Source: Agrococcus jejuensis (GTDB lineage Bacteria > Actinomycetota > Actinomycetes > Actinomycetales > Microbacteriaceae). From it: 64,000 nt of DNA. The translations under genes were made by a program, and so were the position numbers. Positions 56,402 through 64,000 of this stretch are shown here, piece by piece. The stretch covers positions 186,001 to 250,000 of the forward strand of contig NZ_LT629695.1 of assembly GCF_900099705.1 (NCBI RefSeq), written 5' to 3'. Under the pieces are notes generated by a model. The model searched no databases and was not told the origin of the DNA. It was given only the letters and a program-made list of their open reading frames with translations. Numbering within the stretch: position 1 is the first letter of the stretch; each line of letters begins with the position of its first letter.

Positions 56402-57289
56402 TCAGAGCCCGAAGCGTCCCAGCAGCTTCGGGTCGCCCTGCCACTCCTTGGCGATCTTCACGCGCAGGTCGAGGTGCACCTGCTGCCCCACGAGGGCCTC
56501 GATCTCGCCGCGCGCATCCTTGCCGATGCGACGCAGGCGCTCGCCGCCGCGGCCGATGACGATGCCCTTCTGGCTGTCGCGCTCGACCCACAGGTTCGCG
56601 TACACGTCCGTGATCGGCTTGTCCTCGCGCGCGACGATGTCGTCGATCGTCACGATGATCGAGTGCGGCAGCTCGTCGCGCACGTCCTCGAGCGCCGCTT
56701 CGCGGATGAGCTCGGCGACGCGGTCGCTCAGCCGCTCCTCGGTCGACGTCTCGGCGTCGTACAGCGGCGGCGCCTCGGGCAGCAGCTGCGCGAGCTCGTC
56801 GAGCAGCACGTCGAGCTGCCTCCCCGTCACCGACGAGAGCGGGATGACGGCATCCCACTCGCGCAGCGTCGCGACCTCGAGCAGCTGCTCGGCGACGCGC
56901 TCCTTGCTCGTCGCGTCGACCTTCGTCACGATCGCGACCTTGCGCGCGTTCGGGAAGCCCTCGAGCTGCGCGTCGATGTAGCGGTCGCCGGGGCCGAGGC
57001 GCTCGTTCGCCGGCACGCACAGGCAGATGACGTCGACGTCGCCGAGCGTCGTCTGCACGACGGCGTTGAGGCGCTTGCCGAGCAGCGTGCGCGGCTTGTG
57101 CATGCCGGGGGTGTCGACGATGACGATCTGCGCCTCGTCGAGGTGCACGATGCCGCGGATGGCGCGGCGCGTCGTCTGCGGCTTCGACGACGTGATGGCG
57201 ACCTTCTCGCCCACGAGGGCGTTCATGAGCGTCGACTTGCCCGCGTTGGGGCGGCCGACGAACGTCACGAATCCACTGCGATGCGTCAT
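56402..57289 (-). CDS. era: GTPase Era
   Basis: A 295-residue GTPase needed for 16S rRNA processing and 30S maturation. G1 is GRPNAGKSTLMN, G2 lies in SSKPQTTRRAI, G3 is DTPGMHKP, G4 is TKVD in place of NKxD, and the C-terminal KH domain holds GIVIGRGGERLRRIG. ATG 57289 overlaps the CBS-protein stop by 4 nt. It is the last gene of the hrcA operon; a hairpin follows. Confidence 0.96.
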   Translation of the reverse strand: MTHRSGFVTFVGRPNAGKSTLMNALVGEKVAITSSKPQTTRRAIRGIVHLDEAQIVIVDTPGMHKPRTLLGKRLNAVVQTTLGDVDVICLCVPANERLGPGDRYIDAQLEGFPNARKVAIVTKVDATSKERVAEQLLEVATLREWDAVIPLSSVTGRQLDVLLDELAQLLPEAPPLYDAETSTEERLSDRVAELIREAALEDVRDELPHSIIVTIDDIVAREDKPITDVYANLWVERDSQKGIVIGRGGERLRRIGKDARGEIEALVGQQVHLDLRVKIAKEWQGDPKLLGRFGL

Positions 57290-58551
57290 TCCGCCTCCAC
57301 CTCCGCCGGGGCCAGGCGCTCGACGCGCACGCGGCCCGCCTCGCGTCCTCGGCCGTCGAGCCGCTCGACCGCGAGCCGCAGGCCGTGCGCCTCGACGACG
57401 TCGCCGACCTCGGCGATGCGGCCGAGCTCCTTCTGCAGCAGGCCGCCGACCGAGTCGACGTCGTCGTCGTCGAGCTGCATGTCGAACAGGTCGCCGAGCT
57501 CGTCGATCTGCAGGCGCGCCGACACGACGAAGGTGCCGTCGGCGAGGGCGACGGCCTCGGCGCCCACGCGGTCGTGCTCGTCGTGGATGTCGCCGATGAG
57601 CTCCTCGATGAGGTCCTCGAGCGTCACGAGGCCCGCGATGCCGCCGTACTCGTCGACGACCATCGCGACGTGCACGCGCTCGACCTGCATGTGCGCGAGC
57701 GTGTCGTCGGCCTTCTTCGACTCGGGCACGAACAGCGCGACGCGTGCGAGCGATCGTGCCGTCTCGTGCTCGTCGGGTCGCATGGTGCGGCTGCGCACGA
57801 CGTCGCGCAGGTAGAGGATGCCCTCGATCTCGTCGAGCGACTCCCCCGCGACGGGCATGCGCGACAGGCCGGAGTCGAGGAAGCGGCGCAGCGCCTCGTC
57901 GGCCGTCATGTCGTGCTCGGCGACGATCATGTCGGTGCGCGGCACCATGACCTCGCGCACGAACGTCTCGTTGAACTCGAAGATCGAGTGGATGAGCTCG
58001 CGGTCGTCCTCCTCGAGCACCGCGCGGGTCGTGGCCTCGTCGACCATCGACAGCAGCTGCTCCTCGCTCGTGAACGCCGTCTCGCGCTGCCTGCCGGGCG
58101 TCACGCGGTCGCCCACCGTGACGACGAGCGTCGCGATGGGGCCGAAGATGACGCGGAGGGCGCGGATCGGGCTCGCCGAGAGGCGCAGCAGCGCGCGGGC
58201 GTGCGCACGTCCGACGGCGCGGGGGCTCGTGCCGACGAGCACGAACGACGTCACGGCCATGATCGCGACGGCGACGACGAGCGCCCACCACCAGTCGAGC
58301 AGGCGCGTGAGGCCGATCGTGAGCAGCACGGCCGCGGTCGTCTCGAAGAGGATGCGGCCGAACTGCACGACCATGACGTGACCCGTGAGGTCGTTGGCGA
58401 TGCCCTCGAGCGAGCCGGGGCTCCGCGCCTCCCCCGCCATCTCCTGCAGGTCGCGCGTGCTCGTGACCGACAGCGCGGCGTCGCACGCGGCGAGCCAGGC
58501 GCCGACGACGACGAGGACGGCGGCGATCGCGAAGAGCGACAGCTCAAGCAT
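57286..58551 (-). CDS. CNNM/CBS-domain protein (CorC/HlyC family)
   Basis: A 421-residue membrane protein: an N-terminal CNNM (DUF21) domain with four hydrophobic segments (about 1-130), two CBS domains starting at [12 protein letters not shown] and [22 protein letters not shown], and a C-terminal CorC_HlyC domain with the acidic [10 protein letters not shown] stretch. Relatives act in magnesium or cobalt efflux. It overlaps ybeY by 8 nt and era by 4 nt; position between ybeY and era is conserved. Confidence 0.93.
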   Translation of the reverse strand: MLELSLFAIAAVLVVVGAWLAACDAALSVTSTRDLQEMAGEARSPGSLEGIANDLTGHVMVVQFGRILFETTAAVLLTIGLTRLLDWWWALVVAVAIMAVTSFVLVGTSPRAVGRAHARALLRLSASPIRALRVIFGPIATLVVTVGDRVTPGRQRETAFTSEEQLLSMVDEATTRAVLEEDDRELIHSIFEFNETFVREVMVPRTDMIVAEHDMTADEALRRFLDSGLSRMPVAGESLDEIEGILYLRDVVRSRTMRPDEHETARSLARVALFVPESKKADDTLAHMQVERVHVAMVVDEYGGIAGLVTLEDLIEELIGDIHDEHDRVGAEAVALADGTFVVSARLQIDELGDLFDMQLDDDDVDSVGGLLQKELGRIAEVGDVVEAHGLRLAVERLDGRGREAGRVRVERLAPAEVEAE

Positions 58552-58999
58552 CGGCGGCTCGGAAGCGCAGCAGCAGCTCGTCCTGCAGCGCGAACATCTC
58601 GTCGCGCTCTGCGGGCTCGGCGTGGTCGAAGCCCAGCAGGTGCAGCATGCCGTGGGTCGTGAGCAGCTCGAGCTCGGCCATGAGCGAGTGCCCGGCCTCG
58701 GCGGCCTGCGTCTCGGCGACGGCCGGGCACAGCACGATGTCGCCGAGCAGGCCCGCGGGCGTCGGCTTCTCGGACGTGCCGGGTCGCAGCTCGTCCATGG
58801 GGAACGACAGCACGTCGGTGGGACCGGGCTCGTCCATCCACTGCACGTGCAGCTGCTCCATCGCGGCGACCTCGACGAGCACGACGCTCACCTCGGCCTC
58901 CGAGTGCACGAACAGCGCCTCGAGGTCGAACGCGACGAGGCGTGCGAGCCTCGCCTCGTCGACGGCGACGCCCGACTCGTTCAGCACGTCGACGCTCAT
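58544..58999 (-). CDS. ybeY: Endoribonuclease YbeY (rRNA maturation factor)
   Basis: A 151-residue metalloprotein for 16S rRNA 3'-end processing and ribosome quality control. The zinc site is [11 protein letters not shown] (H3H5H) and the conserved upstream segment is [12 protein letters not shown]. The ATG overlaps the phoH-like stop by 4 nt. Confidence 0.95.
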   Translation of the reverse strand: MSVDVLNESGVAVDEARLARLVAFDLEALFVHSEAEVSVVLVEVAAMEQLHVQWMDEPGPTDVLSFPMDELRPGTSEKPTPAGLLGDIVLCPAVAETQAAEAGHSLMAELELLTTHGMLHLLGFDHAEPAERDEMFALQDELLLRFRAADA

Positions 59000-60015
59000 C
59001 GTCGGCCCTTCCGCTGCAGATGCTCGCGGCGCTGCTCGCGCGTGCCGCCCTCCTGTGCCATCACGCGCGCCTCGTGCGCCGTGTAGGCGTCGACGATGCG
59101 GCCCACGAGCGTGTGCCGCACGACGTCGGCGCTCGTGAGCTGCGAGAAGTGGATGTCGTCGATGCCGCCGAGCACGCGGCTCGCGACCTGCAGGCCGCTC
59201 GTGCCCTCCGGCAGGTCGATCTGCGTGATGTCGCCCGTCACGACCATGCGCGAGCCGAAGCCGAGGCGCGTGAGGAACATCTTCATCTGCTCGGGCGTCG
59301 TGTTCTGCGCCTCGTCGAGCACGACGAACGCGTCGTTGAGCGTGCGGCCGCGCATGTAGGCGAGCGGCGCGACCTCGACGACGCCCGTCGCGAGCAGCTT
59401 CGGCACGAGCTCGGGATCCATCATCTCGTTGAGCGCGTCGTACAGCGGTCGCAGGTACGGGTCGATCTTGTCGGTGAGCGTGCCCGGCAGGAAGCCGAGG
59501 CGCTCGCCGGCCTCGACGGCGGGGCGCGTGAGGATGATGCGCTGCACCTCGCGGCGCTGCAGCGCCTGCACGGCCTTCGCCATCGCGAGGTACGTCTTGC
59601 CCGTACCTGCGGGGCCGATGCCGAACACGATCGTGTGCTCGCCGATGGCATCGACGTAGGCGCGCTGGCCCTCGGTCTTGGCGCGGATGCTCTTGCGCCC
59701 GGTCGTGAGGATCGCGTCGCCCGCGACGTCGGCGAGGGTCTTCGGCGAGTCCTCGCGGATGAGGCGCGCCCCCTCGCCGACCTCGGACTGGCCGAGGTCG
59801 GCGCCGTTCGCGACGAGGTCGACGAGCTCGCGCACGAGCCGCTCCGACTGCTCGACCTGCTCGGCGTCGCCGTCGAGCGTCACCTGGTTGCCGCGCACGG
59901 CGACGGTGACGTCGGGGTACTCGCGCTCGAGCCGCGTCAGCAGCCGGTCCTGCGGCCCGAGCAGCCGCACCATCTGGATGCCGTCGATCTGGATCTCGGC
60001 ATGTGCGTCAGGCAA
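58996..60015 (-). CDS. PhoH-like ATPase (PhoL)
   Basis: A 339-residue P-loop ATPase of the PhoH family, probably acting on RNA with YbeY. Walker A is [14 protein letters not shown], Walker B is [18 protein letters not shown], with the [15 protein letters not shown] and GDITQIDLP segments. TTG 60015 is the chosen start: GGAG lies 4-5 nt upstream and no ATG occurs before the conserved [13 protein letters not shown]. It overlaps the HIT gene by 8 nt. Confidence 0.93.
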   Translation of the reverse strand: MPDAHAEIQIDGIQMVRLLGPQDRLLTRLEREYPDVTVAVRGNQVTLDGDAEQVEQSERLVRELVDLVANGADLGQSEVGEGARLIREDSPKTLADVAGDAILTTGRKSIRAKTEGQRAYVDAIGEHTIVFGIGPAGTGKTYLAMAKAVQALQRREVQRIILTRPAVEAGERLGFLPGTLTDKIDPYLRPLYDALNEMMDPELVPKLLATGVVEVAPLAYMRGRTLNDAFVVLDEAQNTTPEQMKMFLTRLGFGSRMVVTGDITQIDLPEGTSGLQVASRVLGGIDDIHFSQLTSADVVRHTLVGRIVDAYTAHEARVMAQEGGTREQRREHLQRKGRR

Positions 60016-60355
60016 GGGACTCCTCGGTGAGGTCGGCGCCCGCGAGCACGTGGGCGTGGACGTGGAAGACGGTCTGGCCGGCGAGCTCGCCCGTGTTGAA
60101 CACGAGGCGGAAGTCGCCGTCGGCGCGCTCGAGCGCGATGGCCTTCGCGGCGCGCACCATGGCCGCGAGCAGGTCGGGGTCGCCGGCGGCGAGCTCGACG
60201 ACGTCGCGATACCGCGCGGTCTTCGGCACGACGAGCACGTGCAGCTCGGCCTTGGGCGCGATGTCGGCGAACGCGATGATCTCGTCGTCCTCGAGCACGA
60301 TCTCGGCGGGGATCTCACGCGCGACGATGCGCTCGAAGATGGTGGGCTCTGCCAT
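60008..60355 (-). CDS. HIT family nucleotide-binding protein (HINT type)
   Basis: A 115-residue histidine-triad hydrolase of nucleoside phosphoramidates. The triad motif is GQTVFHVHAHVLAG (HxHxH) and the start MAEPTIFERIVAREIPAEIV is typical of HINT proteins. ATG 60355 is 20 nt after the rsmE stop. It is part of the conserved hrcA-to-era operon. Confidence 0.95.
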   Translation of the reverse strand: MAEPTIFERIVAREIPAEIVLEDDEIIAFADIAPKAELHVLVVPKTARYRDVVELAAGDPDLLAAMVRAAKAIALERADGDFRLVFNTGELAGQTVFHVHAHVLAGADLTEESLA

Positions 60356-60375
60356 GGCTCCAGCGTACTCGCGGG

Positions 60376-61086
60376 TCACCAGCGCCACCGGGCCGCGAGG
60401 GCCGCGATCGCCGCCGGCCCTGCGGTCGAGGTGCGCACGACGTGCGGTCCCATGCGCACGCGCTCGCCGCCGAGCCGCTCGAGCTCGTCGGGTGCGATGC
60501 CGCCCTCTGGCCCGACGACGAGCAGCATGTCGCGGCCGTCGGGCTCGAGCGTCGACAGCGTCGCGTCGCCTGTCGGGTCGAGCACCACGAGGCGCCACGT
60601 CGACGCGAGCGCCGCGAGGGCCGTCGTGTCGACGACCTCGAGCACCTCGGGCACGTGGGCGCGCAGCGACTGCTTGCCCGCCTCGCGCACGATGGTGCGC
60701 CAGCGCGCGAGCGCCTTCGCGCTCTTGTCGCCCCTCCAGGCGACGATCGACCGCGACGCCTGCCACGGCACGATCGCGTCGACGCCGAGCTCGGTCGCAG
60801 CCTGGATCGCGAGCTCGGCGCGGTCGCCCTTCGCGAGCGCCTGCGCGAGGCCGATGCGCGGCGTCGGCGCCGGCTCGTGACGCACCGAGCGCACGACGAG
60901 CACGACCTCCGGACGCACCTCGGCGAACTCCGCGTGGCACAGCGTGCCGCGGCCGTCGGCCACGAGCACGCGCTCGCCCACCCGTGCGCGGCTCACCGTC
61001 GCGGCATGGCGCGCATCCTCGGGTCCGAGGACCACGCGGTCCCCCGCCTCGACGTCGAGGTCGTCGACGTAGTAGCAATGCGCCAT
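60376..61086 (-). CDS. rsmE: 16S rRNA (uracil1498-N3)-methyltransferase
   Basis: A 236-residue SPOUT-class methyltransferase. N-terminal PUA-like domain with HAATVSRARVGERV, and the C-terminal knot motif VVGPEGGIAPDELE followed by MGPHVVRTSTAGPAAIAAL, which are the SAM-binding signatures of RsmE. ATG 61086 shares one base with the dnaJ stop (TGATG), showing coupling. Confidence 0.95.
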   Translation of the reverse strand: MAHCYYVDDLDVEAGDRVVLGPEDARHAATVSRARVGERVLVADGRGTLCHAEFAEVRPEVVLVVRSVRHEPAPTPRIGLAQALAKGDRAELAIQAATELGVDAIVPWQASRSIVAWRGDKSAKALARWRTIVREAGKQSLRAHVPEVLEVVDTTALAALASTWRLVVLDPTGDATLSTLEPDGRDMLLVVGPEGGIAPDELERLGGERVRMGPHVVRTSTAGPAAIAALAARWRW

Positions 61087-62171
61087 CAGAAGCGCAGGAA
61101 CCGATCACGGAGCTTCGAGAAGAGGCCCTGCTGGAACTGCGCCATGCGCGGAGCCGGCGGCTTCGTGCGGTCGCGCAGCTGCTCGAGCAGGTCCTGCGCC
61201 TTGCGGTCGAGCTTCGTCGGCGTCGCCACCTGCACGCCGAGCTTGAGGTCGCCGCGACCCGAGCCGCGCAGCCTGCCGACGCCGCGGCCGACGACCGTGA
61301 GCACGTCGGCGCTCTGCGCGCCCGCCTCGATCGACACCGTCACGGGGCCGTCGATCGACTCGATCGTCGCCTCGGCGCCGAGCGCCGCGTCGATCATCGA
61401 CACCTCGAGGGTGCCGAGCAGGTCGTCGCCGTCGCGGCTGAAGACGTCGTGGTGCTTGACGTGCACCTCGAGGAAGAGCGTGCCGGGCTCGCCGCCCGCC
61501 TCGCCGACCTCGCCCTGGCCGGGCAGCTGGATGCGCAGGCCCGTGTCGACGCCCGCGGGCACGTCGACCGGGATCGTGCGCTCGGCGCGCACGCGACCGT
61601 GACCGGCGCACGTGGGGCACGGGATGGGGATGACGGTGCCGTGGCCCTGGCACGAGCCGCACGGCTGGCTCGTCACCATGTTGCCGAGCAGCGAGCGCAC
61701 CTGGCGCTGCACGTGGCCGGAGCCCTTGCAGATGTCGCAGGTCTCCTCGCGCGTGCCCGGCGCCGTGCAGCGGCCGTCGCACGTCTCGCACAGCACGGCC
61801 GTCTGCACGCGCAGGTCGCGGTGCACGCCGAAGACGACGTCGTGCAGGTCGAGCTCGATGCGCAGCAGCGAGTCCTGGCCCGGGCGTCGCCTGGGCCGCG
61901 GCCCCTGCTGCCTGCCCGCGCCGCCGAAGAACTGCTCGAAGATGTCGCCGAGGCCGAACCCCGCCTGCTGCGGGCCGCGGTCGTAGTCGGCGCGCGACTG
62001 CGGGTCGGACAGCACGTCGTAGGCGTGCGTCACCGACTTGAAGCGCTCGGACGCCTCGTCCGACGGGTTCACGTCGGGATGCAGCTGCCTCGCGAGCTTG
62101 CGGTAGGCACGCTTGATCTCGTCCTGGCTGGCCTCGCGGGGCACGCCCAGGACCTCGTAGTGATCGCTCAT
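61086..62171 (-). CDS. dnaJ: Molecular chaperone DnaJ
   Basis: A 361-residue Hsp40 co-chaperone for DnaK. The J domain (1-65) holds the HPD motif in [10 protein letters not shown]; a Gly/Arg-rich linker follows; then four zinc repeats, CETCDGRC (irregular), [16 protein letters not shown] and CPTCAGHG, and the C-terminal substrate-binding domain. This short G/F region and the pairing with hrcA identify the second actinobacterial DnaJ (DnaJ2). ATG 62171 overlaps the hrcA stop by 4 nt. Confidence 0.95.
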   Translation of the reverse strand: MSDHYEVLGVPREASQDEIKRAYRKLARQLHPDVNPSDEASERFKSVTHAYDVLSDPQSRADYDRGPQQAGFGLGDIFEQFFGGAGRQQGPRPRRRPGQDSLLRIELDLHDVVFGVHRDLRVQTAVLCETCDGRCTAPGTREETCDICKGSGHVQRQVRSLLGNMVTSQPCGSCQGHGTVIPIPCPTCAGHGRVRAERTIPVDVPAGVDTGLRIQLPGQGEVGEAGGEPGTLFLEVHVKHHDVFSRDGDDLLGTLEVSMIDAALGAEATIESIDGPVTVSIEAGAQSADVLTVVGRGVGRLRGSGRGDLKLGVQVATPTKLDRKAQDLLEQLRDRTKPPAPRMAQFQQGLFSKLRDRFLRF

Positions 62172-63193
62172 CGCTCCTCGTCGTCGAGCAGCCGCGTCAG
62201 GTACCGCGCGACGGCGCGGACGGCTGCCATGTTCGATGCGTAGTCCATGCGGGTGGGGCCGAGCACGCCGACGCGGCCAGCCTCGTGCCCGCCGGCGCCG
62301 TAGGCGCCCGTCACGATCGACGTCTGCTCGAGCCCGTCGGCCATCTCGCGCCCGATGCGGGTCGCGACGGCCGTCGCCTCGGCATCCATCTCGCCGAACA
62401 GGCGCAGCAGGGTCACCTGCTCCTCGATGGCCTCGAGCACCATCGTGACCGAGCCCGACAGGTCGGCGCCGCCGCGCACGAGGTGCGAGGCGCCGGCGAT
62501 GACGAGGCGGTCGCCCGCCGTGGGCGCCAGCACGTCGCCGAGCACGACGACGAGCCGCGCGGTCGCGGTCGCGACGGCAGGCGATGCCGCGTCGACGACG
62601 GTGCCGAGCGCCTCCTCGGCGTCGGTCGTGGGCTTGCCGGCGACGGCGACGTCGAGCGCGCGGCCGATGGCCTGCGCCGCCTCGGCGGCGATCTGCTGGC
62701 CGGCGTCGACCATGCGCTGCTCGACGCGCCCCGAGTCGAGGATGACGACGAGCAGCAGGCGCGCCTCGGCGACCTGCACGACCTCGACGCGGCGCACGCG
62801 CGCCTTCGCGACCGAGGGGTACTGCGCGAGCGCGACCTGGTTCGTGAGCTGCGACAGCAGGCGCACCGAGCGCGCCATGACGTCGTCGAGGTCGGCCGCC
62901 TCGTCGAGGAAGCGTGCGATCGCCTGCCGCTGGGCGGGCGACAGCGGCTGCATGCCCTGCAGCCGGTCGACGAAGACGCGGTAGCCCTTGTCGGTCGGGA
63001 TGCGACCCGACGACGTGTGGGGCGCGACGATGAGCTCGGCCTCCTCGAGCTGCGCCATGTCGCCGCGGATCGTCGCGGCGCTCACCCCGAAGGAGTGGCG
63101 CTCGACGATCGACTTCGACCCGACGGGCTCGCTGGAGGCGACGTAGTCCTGCACGATCGCCCGCAGGACCTCGAGGCCGCGATCCGTGACCAT
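62168..63193 (-). CDS. hrcA: Heat-inducible transcription repressor HrcA
   Basis: A 341-residue repressor that binds the CIRCE operator; its activity is tuned by GroEL. N-terminal winged helix with [21 protein letters not shown] and [15 protein letters not shown]-terminal GAF-like domain with [24 protein letters not shown] 63193 is preceded by a GGGGGG run and lies 14 nt after the CIRCE-like repeat at 63208-63234, so it is probably autoregulated together with dnaJ and the rest of the operon. An ATG at 63214 would lie inside the CIRCE element. Confidence 0.95.
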   Translation of the reverse strand: MVTDRGLEVLRAIVQDYVASSEPVGSKSIVERHSFGVSAATIRGDMAQLEEAELIVAPHTSSGRIPTDKGYRVFVDRLQGMQPLSPAQRQAIARFLDEAADLDDVMARSVRLLSQLTNQVALAQYPSVAKARVRRVEVVQVAEARLLLVVILDSGRVEQRMVDAGQQIAAEAAQAIGRALDVAVAGKPTTDAEEALGTVVDAASPAVATATARLVVVLGDVLAPTAGDRLVIAGASHLVRGGADLSGSVTMVLEAIEEQVTLLRLFGEMDAEATAVATRIGREMADGLEQTSIVTGAYGAGGHEAGRVGVLGPTRMDYASNMAAVRAVARYLTRLLDDEER

Positions 63194-63207
63194 CGTTCCC
63201 CCCTCGC

Positions 63208-63234
63208 CTGGCACTCGTCGTTCGTGACTGCCAA
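63208..63234 (-). promoter_or_regulatory. CIRCE-like HrcA operator
   Basis: On the plus strand CTGGCACTC, a 9-nt spacer and GACTGCCAA form the 9-N9-9 layout of CIRCE (TTAGCACTC-N9-GAGTGCTAA). The right arm has one mismatch in its core (GACTG for GAGTG). It lies directly downstream of a minus-strand -10-like TACGAT (complement of 63234-63239) and before hrcA, as expected for autorepression. Confidence 0.85.
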
Positions 63235-63346
63235 TCGTACCGCGCTCGACGGGGCTCGATCCGTCTCGACCATGGGTGCGTTCTCAGCCTCCTGCGAGCA
63301 TGATGGACGCAGCCAGTCCCGGCCCCCGTGATCGAGAGGTTCGACC

Positions 63347-64000
63347 ATGACCGACCCCAACGGCCCCGCGGCCACGCCGGACGAGCCGCAGGCTCCGCAG
63401 TTCGGCGCCCCCACCCCGGGCGCAGCCCCGGCGCCGGGCCAGCCCGCGCAGCCCTTCTCCAGCCCCGCACCGGCTCCCGGCTCCGTGCCGCCGGCGCCGC
63501 CCGCCTACGGCGCACCCGGCCAGCAGGTGCCGCCGCAGCAGCCGCCCGCCGCTCCCCCGTACGGTGCGCCCGGCCAGCAGGTGCCGCCGCAGCAGCCCTA
63601 CGGCGCTCCGCAGTACGGCGCCCCCGGCCAGCCGCAGTACGGCGCCCCGGCCGGCGCGCCCATGTCGCCGCAGGATGAGAAGCAGTGGGCGATGCTCGGC
63701 CACCTCGGCGGCATCCTCATGTGGCTCGGCCCGCTCATCGTCTTCCTCGTCTACAAGGACCGCAGCGCGTTCGTGCGGCAGGAGTCGAAGGAGGCGCTGA
63801 ACTTCCAGATCCTCATGACGATCGGGCTCGTGGGTCTGCTCGTCATCGGCACGATCACGAGCGTCATCGGCGTCGGCCTCATCCTGCTCGGCCTCGCCTG
63901 GGTGCCGTCGGTCATCGGCATCATCTTCGCGATCATCGGCGCCGTGCGCGTCAACGGCGGCGGCTCGTACCGCTACCCGTTCAACTGGCGCATCATCAAG
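63347..64000 (+). CDS. DUF4870 domain membrane protein with Pro/Gln-rich N-terminus (3' end at or beyond window)
   Basis: 218 codons are visible with no stop before base 64000. Residues 1-105 are disordered, rich in Pro, Gln, Ala and Gly, with repeats of YGAPGQQ and PYGAPGQP type; residues 107-218 form the DUF4870 domain ([22 protein letters not shown], then [14 protein letters not shown]) with three hydrophobic segments and the terminal YPFNWRIIK. Family members usually end at this point, so the stop probably lies within a few bases of the window edge. Function is unknown. GAGAGG precedes ATG 63347; divergent from hrcA. Confidence 0.88.
   Translation, partial: MTDPNGPAATPDEPQAPQFGAPTPGAAPAPGQPAQPFSSPAPAPGSVPPAPPAYGAPGQQVPPQQPPAAPPYGAPGQQVPPQQPYGAPQYGAPGQPQYGAPAGAPMSPQDEKQWAMLGHLGGILMWLGPLIVFLVYKDRSAFVRQESKEALNFQILMTIGLVGLLVIGTITSVIGVGLILLGLAWVPSVIGIIFAIIGAVRVNGGGSYRYPFNWRIIK
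63515..63597. repeat. Exact 29-bp direct repeat within the DUF4870 gene
   Basis: The 29-nt segment at 63515-63543, coding [10 protein letters not shown], recurs without change at 63569-63597, 25 nt later. It makes tandem copies in the disordered N-terminal region and could change in copy number by slippage or recombination. Confidence 0.85.

Overview
The window is 64 kb of very GC-rich (roughly 70-75 percent) chromosomal DNA from an actinobacterium. The evidence is the homodimeric AceE, a PucR-type regulator ahead of fabD-fabH-acpP-fabF, a DUF3145 gene, tRNA genes without encoded CCA, a leucine leader peptide on a probable leaderless transcript, and the gene order hrcA-dnaJ-rsmE-HIT-phoH-ybeY-CBS-era ... 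recO-uppS ... glyS-dusB-dgt-dnaG. Overall style (4-base ATGA/GTGA overlaps, few long gaps, frequent GGATGC/GCATCC hexamers) fits family Microbacteriaceae; the genus cannot be fixed from sequence alone. I see no prophage, insertion sequence, CRISPR array or rRNA. No gene-free stretch exceeds 300 bases.

Left part (1-16.8 kb). The window opens inside aceE, followed 9 nt later by a FasR-like regulator and the type II fatty acid synthase operon, ending in a hairpin at 6637-6660. Pyruvate dehydrogenase (acetyl-CoA supply) thus abuts the acetyl-CoA-consuming pathway. Minus-strand genes follow: DUF3145, DUF1684, an ArsB/SLC13-like carrier, an MFS carrier, an FAD oxidoreductase and an M20 plus metal-ligand-poor M24 hydrolase pair. 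Alanine racemase and D-Ala-D-Ala ligase genes overlap on the plus strand.

Middle part (16.8-38.5 kb) is accessory metabolism. A minus-strand operon (23386 down to 16830) encodes an MHS-family importer, thiolase, acyl-CoA ligase, SDR, zinc alcohol dehydrogenase and thioesterase, with a PucR-type regulator upstream. Next is a probable agmatine module: agmatine deiminase, an amidase-signature hydrolase, an NCS1 permease and an MBL hydrolase, with a TetR regulator between two near-identical palindromes, one at each target promoter. Small membrane proteins, an internally deleted epimerase-like gene, a flavoprotein disulfide reductase homologue, a GNAT enzyme, two tRNAs, a GT4 glycosyltransferase, a DMT transporter and peptide deformylase complete this part.

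Right part (38.5-64 kb) is the conserved core block on the minus strand: dnaG, dgt, dusB, glyS, uppS, recO, leuA, era, CBS protein, ybeY, phoH, HIT, rsmE, dnaJ and hrcA. Accessory genes interrupt it twice: a GH114-like lipoprotein plus an LPPTG-anchored Ig-like protein (45.1-47.4 kb), and an FtsX-type ABC transporter, a LuxR two-component system and a secreted serine protease (51.1-56.1 kb). Regulatory features include a 14-codon leucine leader (leuL) with hairpin before leuA, and a CIRCE-like repeat before hrcA-dnaJ. An orphan cell-wall sorting signal sits in frame just after the uppS stop codon. The window ends inside a proline/glutamine-rich DUF4870 membrane protein gene.
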